From the NCBI RefSeq assembly GCF_004366635.1, contig NZ_SORN01000006.1, forward strand, positions 124,001-188,000: a stretch of 64,000 bases of DNA, written 5' to 3'. The position numbers and the translations under genes are program-made. How positions within the stretch are numbered: position 1 is the stretch's first letter; every line of letters begins with the position of its first letter. This document shows positions 44,664 to 53,121 of this stretch, piece after piece. The DNA is from Roseinatronobacter bogoriensis DSM 18756 (GTDB lineage: Bacteria; Pseudomonadota; Alphaproteobacteria; Rhodobacterales; Rhodobacteraceae). The notes below the pieces were generated by a model. It ran no database searches and had not been told where the DNA came from. It saw only the letters and a list, made by a program, of their open reading frames with translations.

Positions 44664-46673
44664 ATGCTGCAAACCGAAAACAGATTGAGCGCGGAAAACT
44701 CTGTCGAAGTGCTGGATCCCGTCTGGATCCAGATGCGCGATGGTGCCCGGCTTGCAGCGCGTATCTGGATGCCTGAATCCGCGCGGCTTTCACCTGCACC
44801 CGTGGTGCTTGAATATCTTCCCTATCGCAGGCGCGATGGAACCCTACCCAGGGACGAGCTGACCCATGCATGGCTGGCGCGCCACGGATATGTCGGTGTT
44901 CGCGTCGATATTCGCGGCAATGGCGATTCTGACGGCCATATGAGCGACGAATATTCCGAAGCGGAACTGGATGACGGCGTGCAGGTCATTGAATGGCTGG
45001 CGGCACAAGACTGGTGCAACGGGTCCGTCGGCATGATCGGAATCAGCTGGGGGGGCTTCAACGGGTTGCAACTGGCGCAACTGGCCCCGCCCGCGCTGAA
45101 GGCTGCGGTGACGATCTGCTTCACTGATGACCGCTACGCCGATGACATCCACTATATGGGCGGCTGCCTGCTGACGGAAAACAAGGGCTGGTCATCACAG
45201 ATGTTCGCCTATTCCTCGCGTCCGCCTGACCCGGAAATCGTGGGCGAGGCATGGCGCGACATCTGGCTGGACCGGCTGCGGAACCAGCCCCTGCACATCG
45301 AGACATGGCTGGCCCACCAGCGCCGCGATGCTTATTGGAAGCGTGCCTCTGTCTGTGAAGATTACGGGGCGGTCAAGGCGGCCATCCTTGCTGTTGGGGG
45401 CTGGGCGGATGCCTATTCCAACGCAGTGCCGCGCACCATTGCGGGGCTGTCATCGCCTGTGGCGGGCCTGAATGGCCCTTGGGCGCATAAATACCCCAAT
45501 GTTGCATGGCCCGAACCCTCGATCGGCTTTCTGGCAGAGGTCAAGGCCTGGTTCGACCACTGGCTGAAAGGCGAAGGCGAAGCGCCAGATATGTCCTACC
45601 GGATGTATGTCATCGAATCGGAGTCACCCGCGCGCCGGATGCTGGCCCGCAAGGGCCGCTGGATATCCGAGCCAAGCTGGCCCTCCCCCCGTATTGGGCG
45701 CGAGGCTTTGCACCTTTCGGAAAGTGGCCTAGGGGCAGAGCCGGGCAAAGCCCCCCTTGTCGTATCCAACCCGCAAACTGTGGGGCTGGCGGGGCAGCGC
45801 TTTTGCCCCGGAATGCGCAGTCTGGATGAACTGGCGGACGACCAGCGTGCAGATGATGCGCTGTGCCTGACATTGGACACAGCCCCATTGGAGGCGGGCA
45901 AAGACATTGTCGGTGCTGCACGGTTGCGCCTGCGGCTGACACCCGATCAGTCCAGCGGCTTTGTCGTCGCCCGGCTATGCGACTTGCGCCCCGATGGAAG
46001 TGTTGCCTTCATCACAATGGGGGTTTTGAACCTGACCCACCAAGACGGGCATGAAACCGTTTCCCCAATGACACCGGGCACACCGATGAACGTGGAATTC
46101 GCGTTCAATGACATTGCCTACCATCTGCCTGCCGGTCACTGCCTGCGACTGTCACTGTCAACCGCCTATTGGCCCATGCTGTGGCCCTCTGCGGCGCCGC
46201 TATCGCTTCAGCTTGATCCAGCAGGCTGCGCGCTTGACCTGCCGATCCGGCCAGAGATTGCGGAGGATGCGCCTGTATTTACCCCCCCAGAGCAGACACG
46301 CGAGGGGGCCTCTACCCTGTTGCGGCCAGAGGGGTTCACCCGGCACGAAGAACGCCTGCACGATGGCACGCAACGCCTGACCCTGACCACCGATGGCGGG
46401 CTGACGCGCCATGACAGCACAGGTCTGGAATCCGGCAAGGTTATTACCGAGACATGGGATATCCGCGCGGATGACCCGCTCTCTGCGCGCCACGAAACAC
46501 ATTGGAGCTACACAATCGGCCGTGGTGCGTGGCAGACGCGCACAGAGACGCGCACGGAAATGACATGTGACGCGACGCGATTTCATATCGTTGCGCAGTT
46601 GCGCGCATATGAAGGCGAGGACTGTCTGATCCAGCGCGATTGGGAGTTCTCGGTCCCGCGCGACGGGGTTTAG
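44664..46673 (+). CDS. CocE/NonD family hydrolase (X-Pro dipeptidyl-peptidase S15-like)
   Basis: A 669-residue serine hydrolase. Residues about 15-330 are the alpha/beta-hydrolase domain with the nucleophile Ser128 in GISWGG; the early segments LEYLPYRRRD and DIRGNGDSDG are typical. Residues about 360-600 form the beta-rich X-Pro peptidase C-terminal domain. No signal peptide, so cytoplasmic. The family cuts X-Pro peptides, cocaine-like esters, cephalosporin esters and other acyl compounds. The ribosome site is strong (GGAGGGG). Context (peptide ABC transporter, C69 peptidase) favours a peptide or amide substrate. Confidence 0.87.
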   Translation: MLQTENRLSAENSVEVLDPVWIQMRDGARLAARIWMPESARLSPAPVVLEYLPYRRRDGTLPRDELTHAWLARHGYVGVRVDIRGNGDSDGHMSDEYSEAELDDGVQVIEWLAAQDWCNGSVGMIGISWGGFNGLQLAQLAPPALKAAVTICFTDDRYADDIHYMGGCLLTENKGWSSQMFAYSSRPPDPEIVGEAWRDIWLDRLRNQPLHIETWLAHQRRDAYWKRASVCEDYGAVKAAILAVGGWADAYSNAVPRTIAGLSSPVAGLNGPWAHKYPNVAWPEPSIGFLAEVKAWFDHWLKGEGEAPDMSYRMYVIESESPARRMLARKGRWISEPSWPSPRIGREALHLSESGLGAEPGKAPLVVSNPQTVGLAGQRFCPGMRSLDELADDQRADDALCLTLDTAPLEAGKDIVGAARLRLRLTPDQSSGFVVARLCDLRPDGSVAFITMGVLNLTHQDGHETVSPMTPGTPMNVEFAFNDIAYHLPAGHCLRLSLSTAYWPMLWPSAAPLSLQLDPAGCALDLPIRPEIAEDAPVFTPPEQTREGASTLLRPEGFTRHEERLHDGTQRLTLTTDGGLTRHDSTGLESGKVITETWDIRADDPLSARHETHWSYTIGRGAWQTRTETRTEMTCDATRFHIVAQLRAYEGEDCLIQRDWEFSVPRDGV

Positions 46674-46712
46674 CGCGCCTATTTTTCCCAGGGGCAACGT
46701 CGCGCTGGAAAA

Positions 46713-46756
46713 CTGACGCGAACAGGCGCGATATTTCTTGCCTGTTCGCGCCAGTC
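46713..46756. promoter_or_regulatory. Long inverted repeat, putative operator of the Xre regulator gene
   Basis: CTGACGCGAACAGGC (46713-46727) and GCCTGTTCGCGCCAG (46740-46754), 14 of 15 bases complementary, with a 12-base AT-rich spacer, ending about 16 bases before the regulator start. Half-sites recur upstream of the hydrolase and dppA genes. Confidence 0.6.
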
Positions 46757-46771
46757 AGATAGAACTGCCCC

Positions 46772-47596
46772 ATGCAGGAGAATATCGCGCGCAACCTCAA
46801 GCTGCTGTGCAGCTATGCCCCTTCAATCGCCGATGTATGCCGAAACCTTGGCATCAACAGGCAGCAATTCACCAAATATCTAAGCGGCACCTCCCGCCCC
46901 TCGGCGCGGAATATTCGACGCATCTGCGACTATTTCGGGGTCGAGGAAGAGGAACTGCTCTTACCACCTGGTCGCTTTGCCGAACTCGTCTCGCTGCGCC
47001 CGCGCGCACGGCACCTTTTGCGTGCGCTTGGCCCTGCCGCGACCCATATCGACCGCATGATTGCCGGATCAGCAGACAGCCTGAAACCCTATTGCGGTTA
47101 CTACTTTTACTATTACTACACCCCCAGCCGCCCCGGCATGATACGACGCTCCATCCTGCGGATATCAGAATACAAAGGCGTTTATTATACGCGCTTGTCA
47201 GAGCGGATACAGCCAGAAGAAAGCCCCTTGGGCAGGTCGCATTTCATTCGTTATATCGGCGTTGCATTCATGCTGGGAGGCCGTATCTTCATTACCGACC
47301 ACAACTCTAACGCATTGCGGTCGCTGTCACAGACAATCCTGTTTCCCGCAGCCGCCGAGGTGCCCGAATACTTGACCGGCATGACGCTTGGGGTTCAGGG
47401 CCGCAGCGCCAGAAGCCCCTTTGCCGCGCAGGTGTTCCTCGAATATCTGGGCAAGACGACCAATCTGCGCCGAGATATGAAGCAGACAGGCATATTTCCT
47501 GCCCAAAGCCCCGATTTACCCCGGAATGTCGCGCGCATGCTGGCAGTCGGCGGTGAAGGGCAACATATGCTCAAAGCGCTGGAGTTGCCAGCCTGA
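46772..47596 (+). CDS. Xre-family regulator of the peptide-use cluster
   Basis: A 274-residue protein with an N-terminal helix-turn-helix (about 5-60, VCRNLGINRQQFTKYLSG, RRICDYFGVEEEELLL) and a C-terminal domain I do not recognise, with a striking CGYYFYYYYTPSRPG segment at about residue 108-122. The C-terminal part is probably the ligand-binding region. It lies between the hydrolase and the ABC transporter genes. A long inverted repeat just upstream and half-sites before the neighbouring operons suggest autoregulation and local control. The ribosome site is poor. Confidence 0.75.
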   Translation: MQENIARNLKLLCSYAPSIADVCRNLGINRQQFTKYLSGTSRPSARNIRRICDYFGVEEEELLLPPGRFAELVSLRPRARHLLRALGPAATHIDRMIAGSADSLKPYCGYYFYYYYTPSRPGMIRRSILRISEYKGVYYTRLSERIQPEESPLGRSHFIRYIGVAFMLGGRIFITDHNSNALRSLSQTILFPAAAEVPEYLTGMTLGVQGRSARSPFAAQVFLEYLGKTTNLRRDMKQTGIFPAQSPDLPRNVARMLAVGGEGQHMLKALELPA

Positions 47597-47603
47597 CGCG
47601 ATG

Positions 47604-47622
47604 TGACGCAGTTAATGCGTCA
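47604..47622. promoter_or_regulatory. Inverted repeat upstream of dppA, putative operator
   Basis: TGACGC-AGTTAAT-GCGTCA, with another CTGACGCGA half-site at 47593-47601 overlapping the regulator's stop. It lies about 125 bases before the substrate-binding protein gene. Confidence 0.55.
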
Positions 47623-47747
47623 GAAATATATAGTTTTTCCAAGATGCGCAGTTGCGTGGATGCAAACATGCCCTGCAACATGATGCGGCAATGAACAGAG
47701 AACTTCGCGCAACCCGACGCGTCGTTCCATCACCGGGAGAGGCCACC

Positions 47748-49325
47748 ATGAACGACCTGAAAACCACCTCGATCTTTCCAAGCCTGACGCGCCGACAGCT
47801 TTTCGCAGGCACCGCCGCCCTGAGTGCTGCGACCATGTTCCCGATTGCCGCCTGGGCAGATGGCAGCCGGTTGAATGTTCGTGCCTATCTGGAACCCGAC
47901 GATTATGATCCGCTGGACGCATCCGGCTTTCTGGAAGAACTGCTATACGGTTGTATCTATCGCAAGTTGATCCAGTATGTCCCGGGCGAGGAATGGGACT
48001 GGCAGCTTGATCTGGCCGAAACCATCGAGCAGACCAGCCCCACCACAATCGCCTTCACCTTGAAAGAGGGGCAGATGTGGTCCGACGGGTTTGGCGAGAT
48101 CACCGCCGAAGACGTGAAATTCTCGATGGACCGCCATATGGTCGAGGAAAACAATTCGCGGATCAAACCCGACCTTGGCACATTCACCCATGTCGAGGTG
48201 ACAGGCCGTCTGTCCGGCATTATCCATATGGAGCGCCCATTTGCGCCGATCTGGACAATCGCACTGCCCTATCTGGCGGGCACCGTGATCTGCAAGGAAG
48301 CGGTCGAAGCCGCAGGCGGCAAGATCACAACCGCCATCCCGCCCGCTGTGTCTGGCCCCTACCGCGTGGTCGAACACCGTCTGGGCGAACGCTGGGTGCT
48401 GGAACGCAACCCCGACTTTTCGGGCGAGGCCGCTGATTTCGAACGTGTTGACCTGATCGTGGTCGTGGATGATTCCGCCGCTGAAATCGCAAAGGAAGCA
48501 GGGGATGTCGATTTTACATCCATCGGGGCGGGGTCCGTGCAGCGATTGCGCGACAATCCGCCCGCAGATGCGACAATGACCCTGCATCCGGCCTTGTTCT
48601 ATCATTGGGTCGGGCTGAATGTGCAGAACCCGAAATTTGAAGATATCCGTGTCCGACAGGCCATCATGCACGCAATCGACGTGCCCTCAATCATGCAGGC
48701 GGCATTTTTCGATGTGGCGGAACCATCCACAGGCATTATCGCACCGGGCCTGATCGGGCATCGCCCAGAGGGGCTGATTCCGCCTCAGGCAGATTTTGCG
48801 CGCGCCCGCGAATTGCTGGACGAGGCAGGCATCGACCGTCTGGAAATCAATATAGACGTGCTGAACAACGTCACTCACACCACCGCGGCACAGGTCATGC
48901 AGGCGATGATGGCGCAGGCAGGAATTGATCTGAACATCAATGTTCACGAATCCGGATCTTTCTGGAGTCTTGGCGTCGCCTCTGACGGGGACCGCTGGAA
49001 AGATCTGGAACTGACCATCAAGCGCTTCTCGATGACGCCGGACCCGTATTATGCGACCGCATGGTTCGTATCCGACCAGATCGGCGACTGGAACTGGGAG
49101 CAATTCTCGAACGAGGAATTCGACAGGCTGCATGATGAAGCCTTGTCCGAAACAGACCCTGAGAGGCGCGATGAAATGTATCGCCGGATGCAGGACCTGA
49201 TGGAAGAATCGGGCGGCTATCGCTTCCTGACACATGGTGTTACGGCAAACCTGTTTGCCGACAGCATTGCACCGGCCACCCGCCCCGATGGCCAACCCCT
49301 GGTGCAATTCTTCCGTCGCGCCTGA
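47748..49325 (+). CDS. dppA: Peptide ABC transporter substrate-binding protein
   Basis: A 525-residue family 5 solute-binding protein with a Tat-type signal (LTRRQLFAGTAALSA, cleavage near WA-D). Seen: the lobe I region WQLDLAETIEQTSP, FTLKEGQMWSDGFGEITAEDVKFSMDR in part (the family signature), and VRQAIMHAIDVPSIMQAAFF. It captures oligopeptides or similar compounds in the periplasm. The ATG at 47748 has GGGAGAGG upstream. First gene of the transporter operon; dppB starts 61 bases after. Confidence 0.9.
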   Translation: MNDLKTTSIFPSLTRRQLFAGTAALSAATMFPIAAWADGSRLNVRAYLEPDDYDPLDASGFLEELLYGCIYRKLIQYVPGEEWDWQLDLAETIEQTSPTTIAFTLKEGQMWSDGFGEITAEDVKFSMDRHMVEENNSRIKPDLGTFTHVEVTGRLSGIIHMERPFAPIWTIALPYLAGTVICKEAVEAAGGKITTAIPPAVSGPYRVVEHRLGERWVLERNPDFSGEAADFERVDLIVVVDDSAAEIAKEAGDVDFTSIGAGSVQRLRDNPPADATMTLHPALFYHWVGLNVQNPKFEDIRVRQAIMHAIDVPSIMQAAFFDVAEPSTGIIAPGLIGHRPEGLIPPQADFARARELLDEAGIDRLEINIDVLNNVTHTTAAQVMQAMMAQAGIDLNINVHESGSFWSLGVASDGDRWKDLELTIKRFSMTPDPYYATAWFVSDQIGDWNWEQFSNEEFDRLHDEALSETDPERRDEMYRRMQDLMEESGGYRFLTHGVTANLFADSIAPATRPDGQPLVQFFRRA

Positions 49326-49386
49326 GTGCTTGATCATATGCCCGCCGCGACGTGGCGGGCATGTTCTGTTTTGAAAGGGCAACAGA

Positions 49387-50328
49387 ATGCTGCAATACGC
49401 TTTTCAGCGTGTGCTGCTGGCGCTGGCCATAGTCTTTGTGGCCATATCGGCACTGTTCACGATCATGATCACGCTTCCGGGCGACCCGACGACAGTTTTG
49501 CTGGGACCAAGGGCCACACCGGAACTGCGCGCGGAGTTTCGCGCGAATATGGGGCTGGATGATCCGGTTCTGGTGCAGATCGTGAATTTCTGGGGGCGCA
49601 TTCTTAGCGGCGATATGGGGATGGATTACAACCGCAATCGCCCTGTTGCCGAAGCTGTATTCAGCGCCCTGCCGCATACGATGGCGCTGGTCTTTGGCGC
49701 GATCTTCTGGTCGGCCACGCTGGGCATTCTGCTGGGGGCATTTTCGGCCGATAACCGCAACAGTTGGCTGGACCGTGTGACCGGTGTGCTCTCCGTGGGC
49801 TTTATCGCCGCGCCATCTTTTGTCGTGGCGCTATACTCGCTGCTTTTATTCAGCGTCACCTTGCGATGGTTCCCCACCATCGGCGCCGGAGAGCCGGGCG
49901 ATCTGGCAAGCAGGCTGTATCATCTGGCACTGCCATCCTTCGCCATCGGCCTTGCCTGGGTGGGTTATGTGGCGCGGATCGTGCGCGCCTCGATGCTGGA
50001 AACCTTGGGCGAAAATTATATCCGCACAGCACGCGCATTCGGTCTGACACGCCGCAAGGTGATCTATAATTACGCGCTGCGCGTTGCCATCCTGCCTGCG
50101 GTTCAGGTGCTGGGTGTCGGCATTGGGGGCATGTTATCCAGTGCCGTTTTCGCTGAAATCGTCTTTTCGCGCCCCGGGATCGGTTCGCTGATTTATGACA
50201 GCGTCTCGGGGCGCAATTACCCGGTCGTCATGGGGTCCATGCTGGTCGCCATCGGCTTTTTTGTGACCTGCGCGCTGATCGCGGATCTGGTAAATGCCGC
50301 CCTTGACCCGCGCCAGAGGGTGAAATGA
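49387..50328 (+). CDS. dppB: Peptide ABC transporter permease, DppB type
   Basis: A 313-residue permease with six membrane helices. Typical features are TIMITLPGDPTTVLLGPRAT after helix 1, the coupling-loop EAA motif ENYIRTARAFGLTRRKVIYNYALR, and VFAEIVFSRPGIGSLIYDSV. Forms the channel with DppC. Overlaps the dppC start by four bases. Confidence 0.92.
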   Translation: MLQYAFQRVLLALAIVFVAISALFTIMITLPGDPTTVLLGPRATPELRAEFRANMGLDDPVLVQIVNFWGRILSGDMGMDYNRNRPVAEAVFSALPHTMALVFGAIFWSATLGILLGAFSADNRNSWLDRVTGVLSVGFIAAPSFVVALYSLLLFSVTLRWFPTIGAGEPGDLASRLYHLALPSFAIGLAWVGYVARIVRASMLETLGENYIRTARAFGLTRRKVIYNYALRVAILPAVQVLGVGIGGMLSSAVFAEIVFSRPGIGSLIYDSVSGRNYPVVMGSMLVAIGFFVTCALIADLVNAALDPRQRVK

Positions 50329-51176
50329 TGGACCGGTTGAAGCATTCCCTCATTGGCCGTTTGCTGGCCGATCCGATGGCGGTTTTCGCAATGGCCATCA
50401 TTGTCGGGCTGGTGATTGTTGCGGTCTTTGCCGATGTCATCTCGCCGCATGATCACACGGCGATGAACCTTGCCGACCGTTTCGCGCCGCCCTCAAGCAC
50501 CTATTGGCTGGGAACGGATAATCTGGGGCGCGATACATTCTCACGGCTGGCACAGGGCAGCCGCATTGCCCTGTATGTGGCACTTGTCGCGGTCAGCATA
50601 TCTGGCCTGATCGGGCTGACGCTTGGCATGATCGCAGGGTTTGGCCCGCGCTGGCTGGACAATGTGCTGCTGTTTGTGTTCGACACTTTGCGCGCCTATC
50701 CCACCATCATTCTGGCGCTGGCGCTGGCAGCGCTTCTGCCGCGCGGGTTGAGCACGGTGATCATCGTGGTCGTCATCACATCCTTTTCCGAATATGGGCG
50801 CGTGGTGCGCACGCAGACCCTGTCTTTGAAGAATGCCGAATTCATTCTGGCCGAACGCGCGATGGGGGCCTCGGCTGCGCGGATTGTATTTCATCATGTC
50901 CTGCCGAATGTTCTGGGGCCATTCTTCATCCTTGCGGCGATGAATCTGCCGGTTGTCATCACCATCGAGGCGGGCATGAGCTTTCTGGGCATCGGCGTTC
51001 CGCCCGGCACGCCAAGCTGGGGCGCCACGCTGAAGGACGGGTTTGACTATATCCGCAATACGCCCTGGATCATCATTGCGGGTGGTTTGCCGCTGATCCT
51101 TGTCACCCTCGGCTTCACCTTTCTGGGCGAGGCGCTGCGCGACCAGCTAGACCCGAAACTGAGGAAATCGCGATGA
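50325..51176 (+). CDS. dppC: Peptide ABC transporter permease, DppC type
   Basis: A 283-residue permease with the DppC-type start (FADVISPHDH, then APPSSTYWLGTDNLGRDTFSRL), six helices, the EAA loop AEFILAERAMGASAARIVFH, and GIGVPPGTPSWGATLKDG near the end. Partner of DppB; overlaps dppB and dppD by four bases each. Confidence 0.93.
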   Translation: MMDRLKHSLIGRLLADPMAVFAMAIIVGLVIVAVFADVISPHDHTAMNLADRFAPPSSTYWLGTDNLGRDTFSRLAQGSRIALYVALVAVSISGLIGLTLGMIAGFGPRWLDNVLLFVFDTLRAYPTIILALALAALLPRGLSTVIIVVVITSFSEYGRVVRTQTLSLKNAEFILAERAMGASAARIVFHHVLPNVLGPFFILAAMNLPVVITIEAGMSFLGIGVPPGTPSWGATLKDGFDYIRNTPWIIIAGGLPLILVTLGFTFLGEALRDQLDPKLRKSR

Positions 51177-52144
51177 CCGAGACACTGACCGTAGACGGGC
51201 TGACGGTGCATTACGCCACACGCGAAGGTGCGTTGCAGGCACTTCGGGATGTGGACCTTAATGTTCCGGCAGGCCAGATTGTCGGGATTGTCGGGGAATC
51301 CGGTTGTGGCAAATCCACCCTGATCAACGCGCTTTTGCAACTGATGTCAGAGAATGCGCGCATTGCAGCAGGCTCGGTAACGCTGGAAGGGGAAGAGCTG
51401 GTCGGCGCCCCATCGCGGCGTCTGCGCGATATGCGCGGGCGCGATATTTCGGTGGTGTTTCAGGACCCGATGACCTCGCTCAACCCGGTGCTGACGATCG
51501 GGCGGCAGATGCACGATATCCAGTATCGTGAAAAGATAAGCCGTGCAGAGAAAACGCGCCGTGCTGCGGATATGCTGGGGCGCGTGGGGCTGCCAGACCC
51601 CGTGGCCAAGCTTGACGCCTATCCGCACGAGTTATCCGGCGGCCAGCGCCAGCGCGTGGCCATTGCAATGGCCGTTCTGATGCGCCCCAAGCTGCTGATC
51701 GCTGATGAACCGACCACCGCGCTGGATGCCACGCTTGAGGTCCAGATTATTGACTTGCTGAAAGAGTTGCAGCGCGAAATCGGCTGCGCGATCCTGTTCA
51801 TCTCGCACCATCTGGGGGTGATTGCGGAACTGTGCGACCGCGTGGTGGTCATGTATGCGGGCGAAGCGGTCGAGGAAGGCCCGGTTGCTGATGTGTTCAA
51901 CACCCCCAGCCACCCTTACACGGCCAAACTGATCGAATGCGACCCGGGCCGGATGAAAACCAAGGCCGCGCTCCTGCCTGCGATCCCCGGTGACCTGCCC
52001 GATCTGACGGCCCCGCCGACAGGGTGCATCTTTCGCGACCGGTGTGACAAGGCCGCAGAGATCTGCCGCACAAGCCCCACCCCGTCGGCAGTAACCGGCG
52101 CACATTGGGCGCGGTGCCATTTTGCAGGTGGGGGTCGCCAATGA
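51173..52144 (+). CDS. dppD: Peptide ABC transporter ATP-binding protein, DppD type
   Basis: A 323-residue ATPase: Walker A GESGCGKST, Q-loop VVFQDPMTSLNP, signature ELSGGQRQRVAIAMA, Walker B LLIADEPTTALD, and His in ISHHLGV. The C-terminal Cys-rich oligopeptide extension (GCIFRDRCDKAAEICR) is typical of DppD/OppD. Coupled on both sides by four-base overlaps. Confidence 0.94.
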   Translation: MTETLTVDGLTVHYATREGALQALRDVDLNVPAGQIVGIVGESGCGKSTLINALLQLMSENARIAAGSVTLEGEELVGAPSRRLRDMRGRDISVVFQDPMTSLNPVLTIGRQMHDIQYREKISRAEKTRRAADMLGRVGLPDPVAKLDAYPHELSGGQRQRVAIAMAVLMRPKLLIADEPTTALDATLEVQIIDLLKELQREIGCAILFISHHLGVIAELCDRVVVMYAGEAVEEGPVADVFNTPSHPYTAKLIECDPGRMKTKAALLPAIPGDLPDLTAPPTGCIFRDRCDKAAEICRTSPTPSAVTGAHWARCHFAGGGRQ

Positions 52145-53121
52145 CGCAGCCAATTCTGAAACTGCGCGATGTGGTGGTCGAGTTTCCTGCCTTGCGGGGG
52201 TTAAAGGCACTGATGGCCCCGCGCGATGCGCGCCATGTGCAAGCGTTAAACGGGATCTCGCTTGAGGTGATGCGCGGTGAAACACTGGCGATTGTGGGCG
52301 AATCCGGTTCTGGCAAGACCACATTGGCCCGCGCGATCAATGGGCTGCTGCCACTGGCTGGCGGCGAGATCTGGTTCAAGGACATTGCCTTGCACCAGCG
52401 CCCCGACTGGCACGATATTCGCAGGCAGATGGCGATGATGTTCCAAGACCCTGTCGGATCACTCAGCCCGCGCAAGACAGTGCGCGATCTGGTGCTGGAA
52501 CCCTTCGCCATTCACGGCCGGAAAGCGGGTAACCCGACTGAAACAGCCGCGCGCCTGCTGGAAGATGCGGGCCTGAATGCCGATTTCCTGAACCGCTACC
52601 CGCATCAGCTTTCCGGTGGGCAAGCGCGGCGTGTCGGCGTAGCCCGCGCGCTCGCGCTGAACCCGGCGGTGGTGCTGGCAGATGAGCCGACAGCGGGGCT
52701 GGATGTCTCGGTTCAGGGCGAGATTTTGAACCTGCTGAATGCCATCAAGGCAGAGCATGGCCTGACCACTGTCATCATCACCCATAACCTGAACATTCTG
52801 CGCCATATCGCAGACCGGATTGCGGTCATGTATCTGGGCCGCATTGTCGAGATCGGGCCGGTTACGCAGATCATGGAAGCGCCGCGCCACCCCTATACAG
52901 CGGCGCTGATGTCGGCCAACCCCGAACCCGACCCGACCACGCGGCGCGAACGCATTATCCTGTCGGGCGAAACCCCTGCCCTGACGTCGCGCCCGACTGG
53001 ATGCGAGTTTCACCCGCGCTGCCCGGTTGCGCGCGACGATTGCAGCGCGCGGGTTCCTGAACTGACCCAATCAGGGCCGCGCGCAGTGTCCTGCCACTAT
53101 CCAATAAGCGAGAATACATGA
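52141..53121 (+). CDS. dppF: Peptide ABC transporter ATP-binding protein, DppF type
   Basis: A 326-residue ATPase with Walker A GESGSGKTT, Q-loop MMFQDPVGSLSP, signature QLSGGQARRVGVARA, Walker B VVLADEPTAGLD, and the C-terminal GCEFHPRCPVARDDC. Second ATPase of the heterodimer. Its ATG overlaps the dppD stop, and its stop overlaps the start of the peptidase gene. Confidence 0.94.
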   Translation: MTQPILKLRDVVVEFPALRGLKALMAPRDARHVQALNGISLEVMRGETLAIVGESGSGKTTLARAINGLLPLAGGEIWFKDIALHQRPDWHDIRRQMAMMFQDPVGSLSPRKTVRDLVLEPFAIHGRKAGNPTETAARLLEDAGLNADFLNRYPHQLSGGQARRVGVARALALNPAVVLADEPTAGLDVSVQGEILNLLNAIKAEHGLTTVIITHNLNILRHIADRIAVMYLGRIVEIGPVTQIMEAPRHPYTAALMSANPEPDPTTRRERIILSGETPALTSRPTGCEFHPRCPVARDDCSARVPELTQSGPRAVSCHYPISENT

